From contig NC_088357.1 in assembly GCF_036884655.1 (NCBI RefSeq), forward strand, positions 12,245,501 through 12,309,500: 64,000 nt of DNA, in the 5' to 3' direction. Shown in pieces: positions 35,207 through 48,012 of this stretch (position 1 is the first letter of the stretch; each line of letters starts with the position of its first letter). The notes beneath the pieces are model-generated. The model was not told where the DNA came from. It did no database searches and was given only the letters and a program-made list of their open reading frames with translations. The translations under genes were made by a program, and so were the position numbers. This DNA is from Musa acuminata AAA Group (lineage: Eukaryota > Streptophyta > Magnoliopsida > Zingiberales > Musaceae).

Positions 35207-37583
35207 GACCCGCCTCTATGATACCATGACCTGCACTCTTTGAATCCATAGCCCTTCTTGCCATCGTGTTGTTCACCGAAGTGGAGCTCCCAATAGCTCC
35301 TGATCATACCTCCGTATGATATAGTCCTTCATAGGACTAGATTTGTGTGTATCGCATTGTCACGAACTATTCCACCATGATCCACTACACCATGTCACCT
35401 CCTAGTGAAATCTCCATTACATTCTGATCTTGTGGGATGAACTCGAATTGTGATCTCTTCATGTGTGATCTCAGCCAATACATCGTAGGGTCTCTTCCAC
35501 CTTCAATTTTGTTCGCTCCTTTGGCAATTGATATTCGTCCACCCACTCTCGGGTCACACTCAGATGAAACACAACTCTAAGACAATCCATCGCCTAGTAG
35601 CTCTCGAAGTCCACGGACTTTGTTGAAAATGGTGCACCATTGTTTGGATCTTGGGCCTCTGCCCCTACCAGCACAATCTCCGCTATGCACCACTTCCTTC
35701 ATGGCAACTTGAATGGCAACATTGTGGTATATTCTTCAAGAGTACTCACTTCTGCATCCTCTTACCCCATGCTAAGGTCTTTTGAACCCAACTTCGCCTC
35801 CGCAAGTTAAGTCGCCTTAGTTCCTCCGTCAAATGCTTTTACGAGATAAGGTGCATGTGCCTAGAAGTTCTCTTCGTCTTTGGCACCATGCAAGATGAGT
35901 CTGCTCCATCAGAATGAAGGACCCATAGAACAATATGATCCTGCTCTTACTTCTGCAAGAGTTCATGTCCTTGACCTCTGTTCAAGGAAAGCTCTATACC
36001 TCCACTCTATGTTTCATCTTCTATGTCGGCTCCCTTCATATAGCTTGGGTACTTCGCCAAGTTACACCCAAGTTGCTCCGCTCCTCATTTTGCATTGAGT
36101 TGATGGTGACCCTTGCGCCCTCCCTTGAGTCTGATCTCCATATCAACTCCAAGTGTGCCTTCATTTGTATTGCGTTGGGTCACTCCCCCACTTGATCATG
36201 TAATGCATCCACCAATGCATTCTCTCAAGCGAGATCATGTGACGACTCCTCGTCGCTCACTTGGTCTATTGAGCTTCGTGGAGCTATTGTTTTTTAGGTA
36301 CTCTTCCTCAACATGTGCGGTCTATTGCACTGATTCTCCCTCTAGAGAACCGAGACTTATCCCTCCTAGATATCTATCCCGTTGGAGCAACATCTCTCTT
36401 TGTTTCCTTCCCTTTGAAAGTTTCAGAGACCACCAATCCCCTTGGACTACTCTGACTTGCTGAACAAACTGTGCATTATTTTGTCTCCTACAAATGCACT
36501 TGTTAGATTGTGACTCCACATCAATATAGCCCTCGCTGCACCACTCAAGGCCTAACAATATGCAGAACTCGATGCACACTTCAGCCTCCTCTAGACGTAT
36601 CCTTCTCATGCCGAAGAGAAAGTTTCAATGCTTCATGGCATCGAGTTTTGGTCATCTTGGGATGGCCATGAACATTCCATCGTTCGGATACAAACCCTTA
36701 CATGAGTACTGAATTCTTCGAGTTAGCAATTCCTCTCACCACCATGAGCTTTGCACAACTCTTTCGGTCGCTGAGCAACCTATTCCACCTTGCATGATCT
36801 CATCCTTTATCAAGCGCCTCGCTTGCCTTGAACACCATCAAGTATAGTTGTCAACATCGAGCTGTAGCTCGAATTCAGCCATCCCAACATTTGTACGCTA
36901 CGCATTCTTCCAAGCTTGCTTATTCTTGTGGTACCTCTTGCATGAAGGGTTAGTCATTCTTTTGAATGTCAATCTCATATGCTTGCTCCCCCCGAGCGAC
37001 TCATTTTTCCTACATCTCCATGCCTATTTTCCCTCAAATGGTCGCGCATGTGTTAACTGGCCTCAACGCAGCCCCGGTAGGTCCCCCATATTTGCATGCC
37101 AAGTGTTTTAATGAGTGCTTGTCCCGCTTTGATACCATCTGACATGGACTTAGCTAGTTTTGCCTAAGTCATGCGGCACCCTTGCATGTCCGTTCACAAA
37201 GGTCAACCTCCCTAAAACCTCCCATGGTCCCTTAGGAACTTACAAAAGAGAAAATGGGTTAGAGACAACGCCTCACTTGGGATCCACAAGTAAACATTTT
37301 AGGAGACACTTCATAGACAATGCAAATTACAAATAGACTTTACAAGCTCTGAACAGTTACATAATAAATAGTCAAAAAGGTCCACTACAGACCGAATATC
37401 TCTCACAAGTGTCCATATGACACAACCTTTATTTATAAACCTAAAACGACCACCAAACCCAACTAAAATAGGGTTGTGAAGCCTTCAATTATCTCTCTAT
37501 ATGCTATGCAAAGAACAAACCAAAAAATATGGACATACATAAGTATTATAGTAAACATCATGTTTAGAATTTTATCCGTGACA
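35207..37583 (-). mobile_element. Truncated minus-strand LTR element without recognisable genes
   Basis: A 444-bp LTR at 37140-37583 reads TGTCACGG...CCATGTCA on the minus strand. Next to it, GCTTTGATACCA (37126-37137) is the reverse complement of an initiator-Met-type primer site, so this is the 5' LTR of an element reading leftward. The internal part extends to 35207, where it abuts the env-like element's LTR; no second LTR was found. A minus-strand frame at 36322-36609 (MRRIRLEEAEVCIEFC) is open but has no domain I know. It may be a non-autonomous (LARD-like) family. Confidence 0.65.
37140..37583 (-). repeat. 5' LTR of the minus-strand element
   Basis: TG...CA ends and an adjacent primer-site complement at 37126-37137 with a two-base gap. 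Only one copy is in the window. Confidence 0.7.
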
Positions 37584-38394
37584 CTTTGTTATTGTCAAAA
37601 AGAAGAAAGGAAGAACACAATGGTGTAAATGTTCAAGTCATCACATGAAAAATATCAAGAAAAATAAATTTGGTGATGAGGTATATAATTTATGAATATA
37701 AAGGAATTATACAAAATAAAAATTATGTTATAAAAGATAATATCAAAGATCATGTGAATACAAAAAAACATGATTTATTTTGACAAATCTTCTTTTAAAT
37801 AATCAAAACGAAATCTTAGGAGTTCAAATAGTAAAAGATCTTCAAAAAAATTTATAAGTCATGAATTCTGACAAATGAAGAGAAAAATCATGATTCATTT
37901 AGATAAATATTTTCTTTAATAAAATATAAGAATCATACGAAAATAAAAAGTAAGAGATCTTGATTCATGTAAAGAAAATCTTAAGTTATGATTCCGAGAA
38001 TTTAATATCATGATATAAATAAAACTCATTCAAATTCAAATTATCAAATCATCAAAATCACTTTCAGGATATTCAAAATGATATAAATAAATTTATCAAT
38101 CTCTTATTAAAAAATAGATAAGACAATGATAAATAAATTATTAAAAAAAATACATTTGATTTTTATGTGTTTCAATTCATATGTGTTTCAATTCATGTTA
38201 ATGATTTCATACATGCCCAAGTTTTTTTTTATGTCAAAATCATGCATTATGTTTAAAACTGAAAAATAAGATTCATCACAAAAATCATTAAGACTTCAAA
38301 TCATCATGCATAATTAATTCATTAAATCATCAAGCATTATTTCATTAAACATAAAAATAATAGATTTTAATATCAATTGTAGACATAAAAATTA

Positions 38395-38870
38395 TACTCA
38401 TACTACTATTATATAAGATAACTTTAATACCATGAAATCAAATAATCATATATCAAATATTAATCGTGCATATCTTTTGATATCATTTAGAAATACTTAT
38501 ATTTGATTCATAAAACACATTCTATAGTTAGAACATAACAACATCAATCTTTACCGATATAACATAACAACATCAATCTGTAAAGAGTTTTAGACAAATC
38601 TTCTTCTCTCATCTCATTTTTTATATTATCACTATAATGATAGAATAGATATCAGAGGAAAATAAAAATAGATCATGTCGTATTATGTTATCATATATAT
38701 TGAGTTCTTAGGATATCTTATATATTTATAGGTGAGAGTATAGATAGATTTTATCTCTATTTATCAATAATTATAATCAGAATCTAATCTGATTTATAAT
38801 ATATCTAATTCAATTAAATAAAATTAAATTTATAATATATCTTATTCAATTAAATAGAATCACAAGCAAA
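38395..38870 (+). repeat. Old LTR-like repeat, copy 2 (partner at 29690-30110)
   Basis: Direct-orientation counterpart of 29690-30110, about 8.7 kb away, with the same block order and heavy divergence. Confidence 0.45.
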
Positions 38871-40581
38871 CGTACGTTGAAGTATAGTAAAAGCATCATC
38901 CAATATTTCTTCCGTACTTCATATTATAAGTTAATATTAAAACCCTCTTTTCACGAGGACCATCCAAAAGCTCGCCGCCAGCCTTTCAGTCATATATTAT
39001 GTTTAATAAACAGAATCACATAATCTAAACATGGGAAAAGTAAAGGGCAACTTTTCTGGCGCAAATTCATTGTAGATAGATTGGCAATTAAGATGTGTTG
39101 GAGAATATTACTAAGGATGACCCATATGAGATTTAGAGATGATGAATGTATGTAATTTTATCTTTAGATTTAGGAAGACTCTTTGAAATTTAAATCATGG
39201 ATTCTCATATCATAAGGAAACAAGCTTCCCCGGTGTACTAGTTTTCTTGATTTCCATGATAGAGAGTAAGATGGTAAATGGCATGGTGGTAGTCAATTTC
39301 AATTATATACCTATCCAACTTCATTGAAAATGATAATGAAAACTGTGTGAATGAAAGAACAAGAAAAAATAAAAAGATGGTTTTAAATTTGTGACAGGGA
39401 ACTTAATTAAATATGAATAAAAATAAATCTGAAACTTGTAAAACAGATAGATTTGATCAATTCTTAATATCAAATAATAATCTTTTGGATTAAAGTATCA
39501 TCATTTTCATTACCACCACCAAACTTACCTAAATTATTACAAATTGCTAATGGTGCACCACTTTATTTGGACTGAAAAATTGCAGAGGTATCACATGCAC
39601 TCACATACACAGATAGGCAAAGATATACTATTGATAGAGAAAAATAATGATGACCACTATGTTATTGTAGATAGATGTGCAAGCCACATTGTTATGTCTC
39701 CTGATTGTTTTGCTTAATCGATGTTTTAATTTTAGCATGCTAAAAGCCTCGTCCGACGCACAAAAAAGAATTTTTCAAAGAGAATATACGACTTACGATA
39801 AACATAAAATAATTATAAATTTTCTCTCCCAAAGATTATTCTAATTTCTACACATAATATGCAAAAAAATACTTTTTTATTATATTTGAATTAAGACAGA
39901 ACATCAAAACATCAATTTCAAAAACTCATGACTGAAATTGTAATCCAATGACCAGAAAAAAAAAAGTCACAATTAAACATCTTTTTTTATGAATTACTAT
40001 TTATTACTAATACATCCTACCAATAATTAAAGGTTCAGGTAATTTATGATAATTAGAGGACAAATATATGTTATAAACTTTATACACGAAGTTGTTCTCC
40101 TTGTAAACAATAAATGTAATTTATATTACTCAAATTATTCCTTTAATATATTTTATGATAACATAGTTTCAACTTTAGTTAATCCAAATCATAGGAAGAA
40201 AGAAAATTCATATTTCTATGTAGAATTCAGCTTGCACATGGAAGAAATTGGATTTCTCCCTGTTAAACTAAATTTGATTAAGTTAATCAATTAAGATCAA
40301 CATAAATCTATTACAATAGTTTTTATTTCTTGCGGAGACTTAGGCGCTTCTATATCTACTTAACAATCTATAATATCTAGTGGCTTTCTTTTTCTTTTTT
40401 TTCCAAGATTTAAAATTGTCAAAGAACCCAAACCATTTGCCATCCATTTAATAATGTGAAGTTAAAGAGGGGTTGAAGTGACCTTTTTCCTTTCGGAGAG
40501 TGACATTATTAATGCCCTCAAGTTGAATCTCAACTTCATCATTACATTAGCTTAATATTTATTGGGTTCATTTAAAGTAAA

Positions 40582-40583
<2 letters not shown>

Positions 40584-40636
<53 letters not shown>
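40584..40636. repeat. (TAA)n microsatellite
   Basis: About 17 TAA units followed by CAACAACAA, upstream of the calmodulin promoter. Confidence 0.95.
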
Positions 40637-40638
<2 letters not shown>

Positions 40639-41279
40639 CAACAATTTAAGTTTGTTATTTTATGGTGATTGGGATAATTAAGATATGAGGCAAGGTACAT
40701 TGGACGGAGAGGATGCCATGTTCGTTCTGCGATCAACGGTCAGATTTGGTCTTATCTCCGGATGGCTATTTAGCTGGCATCCGGGGAACGGAACGTGGAA
40801 CGGCACTTGACATGGCACCGTCACTCCCGTTCTGGACCCTCTCCGCGTTCAATCCGCGTTGAGGGTAGAACGGGTATTTTATCCATCAAATGCCCAGATA
40901 AAGTGAGACCGTAAGAATATTGTGGGAAGAAAGAGGAGCACCAAATTACGATATAATCCCTATTGTGCTCTCGCCCTTAATGACTATTTTACCCTTGTCT
41001 GGGATGTGGCCATCGCGAAGGGCTCCCTGCGATATAAACGACCTATTCTACCAGTTCACAGGTTACCCGCCGAACCTGTCTCTCAATTTGGAGGTTCGTG
41101 TGGGCCTCGAAGTCCGGACATCCGTAAGATGGGACCGGGTAGTTTTCGTGGGTAAACACCGTGTCGTGCAATATCACGAGTGGATAAGGCTTGAGCTGCT
41201 TTGGAGTTATAATCGTCATTTCGCATATTTGGCAACACGAAGAGGGTGCGTTCGGCAGAAGGAAGATGTCACGTCCGGT

Positions 41280-41286
41280 TATAAGA
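41280..41286 (+). promoter_or_regulatory. Probable TATA box of the calmodulin gene
   Basis: TATAAGA lies 125 bases before the ATG and is followed by a pyrimidine-rich leader (41325-41395), as in many highly expressed plant genes. The flank 40700-41280 is clearly less AT-rich than the spacer before it. Confidence 0.5.
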
Positions 41287-41410
41287 GCGTGTGGGAAGTA
41301 TGCCATCGCCGGCGAAGTCACGCTCCCTTTTCCTCCTCCCATTCCTTCACGGATCTCTCTTTCTCTCCTCTCTTCCTTCTCGTCTTTGTGAGGTCGATTG
41401 CGGAGGAGGC

Positions 41411-44227
41411 ATGGCGGAGCAGCTTACGGACGACCAGATCGCCGAGTTCAAGGAAGCCTTTAGCTTGTTCGACAAGGACGGCGATGGTCTGATCCTCTCG
41501 ATCCCATTCTGTTGTCATCCTTTGTTACCGCTAGATCTGTGCAGCTGTTGTGCTTTGATGGTCTTCCTTTACTTGGTTTCCACATTTCTTCGATCGGATC
41601 TGGTGTTTGATCCCACGATCACGGGTTAGGTTTATTCCAATAAACGGCTCGAGTTTGGGGTTTTCTTGATGGTTGATAAAATGGATAAAGGCTTGTATGG
41701 TTATTTCACTTTCTCTTAAATTTTAGACAGATATCAAGACAATAGTGTCCCATTTAACCCTCTCGATCTATTATCCTTTTAGATAGATAGATGATCGCCA
41801 CAAGCATTTGGATATGTTATTACGTGAATCCATGATTGATTGATTTTTCTAGATCTGCTTCAAAGATATTTATAGATCACCCAAGCCTTTCATTTATTTT
41901 AAGAAGAGGATTTAGTGACAGAGTTAAGACTGCAACAAAAAAAAAGGTGGTTGTTTGTTTTTTTCTTTATTTACATGCTAAAATAGTCAATTGAAGTATT
42001 CAAAAAGTTATGCAGAAGGCCTGATTTCGGAGAAGAATTTTCCATATGATTACGAATTTGAGTAGATAAGTGAATGTACAATATGATCGTGTCAGCAAAA
42101 ACCTTCACATCTCAGCTTGATCTAAAACGACATTTAGTAGCCTGAAGATCTTACTTTACAATCCATCATGCCATTTGTCTTAATTCTGCAGATATAAAAT
42201 GTGAATGATTTGAAGGAATACAATCTGGTACTGTTCTTTTTAACTTGTTTTTTTGGCTGCTTTATAAAGAATTGGATCAAGACAGTCTTGAAATCCTGGA
42301 TGCAGCTTCAGGACTGGATGGTTGGTCTTGGTAACTTAGCTTTTTATTTGAAAATGAAAAGGGCAAATGGGGAAGTTAGTTTATCTGCTACCGGAATATA
42401 AAGCTATAGTTAAGATAGATATGCATATGTATACACATATATGGTGACATAATGAGGGTGCTTGATTATCCAACAAGCATGAACATTTCAAAATGCTCAA
42501 GTAGCCAACTTGATCATAGTCTAACTTGTGATATGCTGAACAAGAATGCGGATGACATCCTTTGCTAGATGGAAGCCTCTGATCTTAGGGTATTAATCAT
42601 GTTGATTTTGTCAACAAAGTCAAAGAAAGGTCAATACAATATGAAGTCTGCCTCACATAATAGTAATGTCATGTTGTTGTTTGTGATATTTGATTGACAT
42701 TATATTCAACTCTAGAGGTGTATTCTCTTGCATTCATAAACATGTGAGTAGATAGAAATATTGCAATGTTATCTTTTCGTTGGTAGCAAGAACTGCTTCA
42801 AGAAAGGAACAGAGTTGAATACGGAATTTTAGGTGGATTCCTGACAAAGTATAAAGGGAACCTGAAGATATCGACAGTTGATTTGCTTATGTTCTGTTAC
42901 TTCTTAATACTGAGCACTATATAATCTATTTGATTCACTTTATGCATATAGTGTCGTTCTTACTATTGGAATTCCTTGCACATGCAAAAAAACTGAAAAG
43001 ATGAGTACTTGTATTAGTTGATACAGAGAACTCAGTTAAAAGCTGCATACTGGAGTCAGGAGGGAAGTTTAGGGCAGTTTGTCATGTCTAAAGGAGGTGC
43101 TACATTTCTCGCCATTGTGGAAGATTTGTAGATAAGTCGGGGGAAGTTTTGATGAGAGTTGCCTACAACTAAACCTATTTGCTATTTATGTCACAAAAAA
43201 GTTCTGTTTGCTTCTTGTTTGAACTCTGTCAATCAATACTCGGATGCTTCACTAATGGTTGATGTTTATGGCAAACAGCATATAAATACCTGCATTGAAA
43301 TTTATGATCCGTTAATTGTGCCCCATTTCTAAGCATCAGGATTTTTTTAGCATTTGATAGAGATGGCGACGCCTAAGTTTACTTCATGCTAATTTTGGGA
43401 CCTTTCTACCTGTTAAAATCATTCACGGACTATGTATGCTTCATTTGGGATTTTGAATTTGTAGAACAATTGTTCTGTCATTTAAAATGGTATATGATTC
43501 ATTCTGCTACTGTGACATATTTATTCACTACAGACACTACAGATCAAAGACAAGGGGACTTGAATATTTACAGATAGTTGGGTTGTATCTAAGTAGTCCA
43601 TGCCTTTTTTCAACCTTACCAACATCTTTGTAGAATTGAAGGTTTGTCCATGATTTGAAAAGTTCAACTTTACAGATAAATAGGTCATGAATGAAACTCT
43701 GCCATTTTGAGTAGAGATTTTTCTCACCGAATTTTGGCTTGATGGATAAGTATGGAAATCTCTTTAAATAAATAGATTTTACTTACCAATTTCAAACTGT
43801 TGCGAAGAAAGTGCCATATTATGTTACAAATATTTGAAGCGCACTCTTTACAGGTTGCATCACGACCAAGGAGCTTGGTACGGTGATGCGCTCATTGGGT
43901 CAGAACCCTACAGAAGCAGAACTGCAAGACATGATAAATGAGGTGGATGCTGATGGCAATGGTACAATTGACTTCCCAGAGTTTCTTAACTTGATGGCTC
44001 GCAAGATGAAGGATACAGATTCAGAGGAGGAGCTGAAGGAGGCTTTCCGAGTGTTTGACAAAGACCAAAACGGCTTCATATCTGCCGCTGAACTTCGCCA
44101 TGTCATGACCAACCTCGGAGAGAAGCTTACGGACGAGGAAGTCGATGAAATGATACGTGAGGCTGATGTCGATGGTGATGGCCAAATCAACTACGACGAA
44201 TTTGTTAAAGTCATGATGGCCAAGTGA
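41411..44227 (+). CDS. CAM: Calmodulin
   Basis: Two exons, 41411-41486 and 43854-44227, give 149 residues, exactly the plant calmodulin length. The intron (2,367 bp) splits the glycine codon in the first EF-hand loop (DKDGDG), the conserved intron position of plant calmodulin genes. The four calcium loops are DKDGDGCITTKE (21-32), [12 protein letters not shown] (57-68), [12 protein letters not shown] (94-105) and [12 protein letters not shown] (130-141). All acidic ligands are present. The protein binds Ca2+ and then activates many kinases, channels and transcription factors in cytosol and nucleus. Differences from the commonest plant isoform are only conservative, such as MAEQ for MADQ and I-A-E for I-S-E. 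The last codons and stop are duplicated just downstream. Confidence 0.98.
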
Positions 44228-44739
44228 GTTGATGGCCAAGTGAGTTGGATGGATGAGTTGTAAAATGGTAGCTATTGAATAGCCGAAGTTTAACTCTGGG
44301 TCTTTCCGGCTCTCTCTTGGTTGGCTTGAGTGGTCTGGTTGTGTTAAGAGTGTTTCTTCTGTGCATCCGCCCCCATGATTTTTGCTTGGATCTTTGGATT
44401 CAGGAACGTTTGTTTTCTTGGGTCTTTCTTTCCAACTTCTGTAAGTTTGGAACAATTACGATATATTTTTGTTTGACCAAACATGAATGACTAGCTTTAC
44501 TTCGTGTTTTTTTTCCAGCAATTTGTTTTTCTTTTGGTCCTTGGAATTACCCCTAATTACTTCTCGTGCAGTCTGATAAGGACTTGCACAAAAAGAAACC
44601 AGATTAGCCATAAGTGTGCACTTTGGACAAACATGTATCATCACTCTGCTGAAGCTTCAATTTCCTTTTGTTTGATCTTTAAGAACATCTATGTCAACTT
44701 AATGGGAGTCAGATGAGAAAGAAAAAAGGAAAACAGTCC

Positions 44740-44772
<33 letters not shown>

Positions 44773-45419
44773 TGTGTGTGTGTGTGTGATGGTCTTTCCT
44801 TCTCCTATCCTCTGGCTTCCTCTCTGATTACCTGCATACTTTATCTTGGTCGCCATTTATCCCTCCATCTTGTTTTTTCTTTTATATTTGTTCTCTGATC
44901 TTTTGATATTTTAGAAATATTTCAATGTTTATGATTGTTCGAAATTTCTAGTAATATATTTGTTTTGTCAATCTTAAACCTGTTTTCTAGTGTTGCTTAA
45001 AGTTTGATACCCTTTTATCTTTTTTATGTTTACTAAACAGGCAATTGCAGATGTAAGACAATACTGTTCTGTAGGAATTCATAATAACAGAACAAATATT
45101 AAAAACAATTGCCTTTGGAATGATAATATAAATGGGGATGAATTCATAATAATAGAACAAATATCAAACTAAAATTGCCTTTGGAATGAGAATATAAATG
45201 GAGATCCCAAGCAAAATTCATGTGCATTGATTTATTCTATTTTCGAAGGAAATGCAATACAGCAGATAAAACAAAAGACTGAGAGAAACAATAGCAACAA
45301 ATAGGTAACTTACTTGCAGATTAGAAGAGAAACAATATTAGTCAATTAGACAAACAGCACCTTTTAAGTCTTCAAGTGTGGCCATTTGGGCTTGTCATCA
45401 TGCTCATTATCTTGAGATT
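44228..45419. other. Calmodulin 3' region and spacer
   Basis: The 3' untranslated region probably reaches about 44500. A compound (TA)n(GA)n(TG)n microsatellite lies at 44741-44789. An imperfect local duplication GAATTCATAATAA-AGAACAAATAT occurs near 45076-45170. No further gene. Confidence 0.55.
44741..44789. repeat. Compound TA/GA/TG microsatellite
   Basis: Successive runs of TA, GA and TG dinucleotides. Confidence 0.95.
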
Positions 45420-46800
45420 TGGAGACAACATCCTTCAAGTGACTGCATCAAAGAGGAAATCAATGAAAATGATAAGAAAAGGCTGGATCTAGCTCTCAAT
45501 GAAATGCCAGATGAATGATAAGCTACAAAGATCACCCTCAATCCATGTTGCTATTCTACTTCGCTATACATTCGAAGATTGAGCATTTGTAACCATGGAT
45601 AAAAGGAAAAGGTCAAGAAGCATCTATTAAGTCAATAGAGATGCTTCAAGGGCAAACTGTCAAGAATTTGTTCACTCCCGTCAATAGGCATGGACAACAT
45701 GCTACAAACATCACCCTCGATCCATGATGCTATTCTACTTCACTGTACCTTCCAAAGATTGAGCATTTGTAACCATGGATAGAAGGCAAAGATAAAGCAA
45801 GCATCAATCAAATCAACTGAGGAGATCCTTCAAGGGTAGAATCTAGTTTTCAATGACATGCTAGAAACATCATCCTCGATCCATGATGCTATTCTACTTC
45901 ACTATAGATTTTGAAGATTGAGCATTTTTAACCAAGGATAGAAGGCAATGGTCAAGAAGCATTCATTAAATCAATTGGGATACTTCAAAGGCAAAAGGTT
46001 CAGATTTTGTTCGCTAACTGGCAATAGATGTGGAGCTAGTTTTCGGTGAAATGGAAGATAGATTACATACTACAAGCATTATCCTTGATCCATGTTGCTA
46101 TTCTACTTCACTATACCTTTCCTGATCATGAAATAGAAGGCAATGTTCAAGAAGCATCCATCAGACCAAATGAGATGCTTCAAGGGCAAAAGCTCAAGAT
46201 TTTGTCGCTTTCTGGCAATAGACATAAATCTAGTTTTTGATGAAACACAAGATGGATAGCATGGCACAAGCACCATCCTTCCTTAAGTAACTTTTGAAGA
46301 TCGAGCATTTCCAAACATGGACAGAGGGCAAAGGTCAAGAAGCATTTACCAAATCAATTGAGATGCTTCCAGACAAAAGATCAACATTCTGTTCACTTAC
46401 TGGGTCTACTAGATTACAATGAAATGCAAAATGAATGGCATGCTGCAGACATCATCCTCGATCCATGTTGCTATTCCACTTCACTATACCTCTCAAAGAT
46501 TGAACATTTGTAGTTGTGGATACAAGCCAAAGGTCAAGAAACATCTCTACCAAATTAATTGAGATGCTTCAAGCATAAAAGATAAAGATTTTCACTTACT
46601 GACAATAGACACGAATCTGGTTTTCAATGAAATGCAAGATGAATGGCATGCCACAAACAGCATCATCAATCCATGTTGCTATTCTACTCCACTATACCTT
46701 TTGAAGGTTGAGCATTGGCGACCACGGGTAGAAGACCATGGTCAGGAAGCATCCAGAGCATCACCAGCATCATCATCATCCAAAAGCATGCTAGAACGAA
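45420..46800. repeat. Seven-copy tandem array (unit about 160-210 bp)
   Basis: The motif TCCATG-TGCTATTCTACTTC recurs at about 45541, 45721, 45881, 46089, 46461 and 46670, with one more decayed unit near 46280. Each unit continues with GATTGAGCATTTGTAACCATGG-like, AAGGTCAAGAAGCAT, ATTGAGATGCTTCAAG, and GAAATGCAAGATGAATGGCATG segments. Spacing varies by indels. The array ends 55 bases from the stop codon of the minus-strand PORR gene, so it may lie in that gene's 3' untranslated region or just beyond it. Confidence 0.88.
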
Positions 46801-46854
46801 GACCACACCCCAATGCACCCATCTGAATCCTTATCTTCTTCCATATACCTTGGA

Positions 46855-48012
46855 TTAGAGTTCACAGCCTGTGTGCCCTGCCACCTCAATCTCCTTCTTG
46901 AGATCTCCCTTGGTCCTCTCCTGCTGAGACGCCAACAACAGAGCCAAATACTTCTCTCTGATCTCCTGTAGGGGATGCTTAATTAGGAGATCGCTGCCAC
47001 CGTAGGCCTCCCTGAGCACGACTGTCTGTATGGCCAGCTTTTGCGACAGGTAGAAGATGCCTGGGTGGCGCTCGAACACCTTGGTGAACTTGAATGGCAG
47101 ACCGAGCGGCTTCCGAAGGTTGCTCACGTTCCTCCGCCCCGTCTTCTTTGCGATGGTGAGGTGGAGGAGCTCGTGGAAGACCCCTACGATTCTCTTCTCC
47201 GAGACGTCGGTCCGGGAATCGAGGCCGGAGGCATCCGCGTACGGGCTAGTATAGGGCAGCGTCTGCCACTCCCGCAGCCACGCCATACACTTCTTCTTCA
47301 GCCCGAATCCCCTGGTGAAACTCACCGGGAACGCCAAGCAGTCGCCGTCGGCTGAGGACGCGCTCTTCCGGAGCTCGGAGACAGCGAGGCGAGGGTCCCA
47401 AGAGACGAGCTTGAGCCAGATGCGCTCGTCGCCGGGACGGCGGACGAGCTCGAAGAAGTCCGGATGGCGTGGGACGAAGGAGAGGTGGTAGTCCGAGGGC
47501 AAGCCCATGTCCCACCGCAGATGGTCGACGGCGTGGAGCGGGAGCGACCTGTCGGCGGTCAGCATGAGGAGACGGCGGAGGCGGTCGACGAGGTCCTGCT
47601 CCGCGTCCGCGAGGGCCCCGAGCTCCATCCGACGGAGGCGGAGGGCGTCGTCAGAGAGGGAGAACCAAGGGCCGTCCATGCCGCCAAAGTCGGCAGACTC
47701 GCGGAAGACGGTAGGGAAGCGGCGTAGGAAGGCGCCGATGTTGGCGTGGGGAAGGGCCAACTGACGGCGGCACGGAGCGAGGTCCCGTAGGGCAGCCCGG
47801 CCGCGGGGCTGCGACGAGATAAGGTGGACGAGGTGGAGGGCGGGGCGGAGGTGGCGCTCGCGGGAGACGGCCCAATCGAGAGGCCGGTCCTTCACCCACT
47901 TCACCTTCACGTTCACCAGGGTCGCCCGCTGCTCTGCCATGAATGGGAGGCGGCCGCGCAACCACCGCCGCCCCAAGCACAACATCGCCCGTCGGTTCAG
48001 TCCGTTCGACAT
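46855..48012 (-). CDS. WTF9: PORR-domain organelle RNA-binding protein, WTF9-like
   Basis: A single exon of 385 residues on the minus strand. An arginine-rich N-terminus without acidic residues (first 25 residues) fits an organelle transit peptide. The PORR domain follows, from QRATLVNVKVKWVKDRPLD (about 28-46) through IGAFLRRFPTVF, a leucine-rich LRRLLMLTADRSLPLHAVDHLRWDMGLPSDY-type stretch near 140-175, and LPFKFTKVFERHPGIFYLS near 320-340. PORR proteins bind organelle group II introns. The closest Arabidopsis member by recalled sequence is WTF9, needed for splicing mitochondrial ccmFC and rpl2 introns. Family assignment is firm and the exact orthologue likely but not proven. The coding region is GC-rich and intact. 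The start chosen is the first in-frame ATG. Confidence 0.88.
   Translation of the reverse strand: MSNGLNRRAMLCLGRRWLRGRLPFMAEQRATLVNVKVKWVKDRPLDWAVSRERHLRPALHLVHLISSQPRGRAALRDLAPCRRQLALPHANIGAFLRRFPTVFRESADFGGMDGPWFSLSDDALRLRRMELGALADAEQDLVDRLRRLLMLTADRSLPLHAVDHLRWDMGLPSDYHLSFVPRHPDFFELVRRPGDERIWLKLVSWDPRLAVSELRKSASSADGDCLAFPVSFTRGFGLKKKCMAWLREWQTLPYTSPYADASGLDSRTDVSEKRIVGVFHELLHLTIAKKTGRRNVSNLRKPLGLPFKFTKVFERHPGIFYLSQKLAIQTVVLREAYGGSDLLIKHPLQEIREKYLALLLASQQERTKGDLKKEIEVAGHTGCEL

Larger units (their letters stand above)
37584..40900. other. Very AT-rich spacer, no gene recognised
   Basis: About 3.3 kb. Contains the second old LTR-like copy (38395-38870) and a (TAA)n microsatellite (40584-40636). 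The open frame at 40046-40294 has no domain and AT-driven composition, so it is not called. Confidence 0.5.

Noticed and set aside
36322..36609. Minus-strand frame MRRIRLEEAEVCIEFC as a host gene
   Set aside because: It lies within the minus-strand LTR element and shows no domain; it is treated as element sequence.
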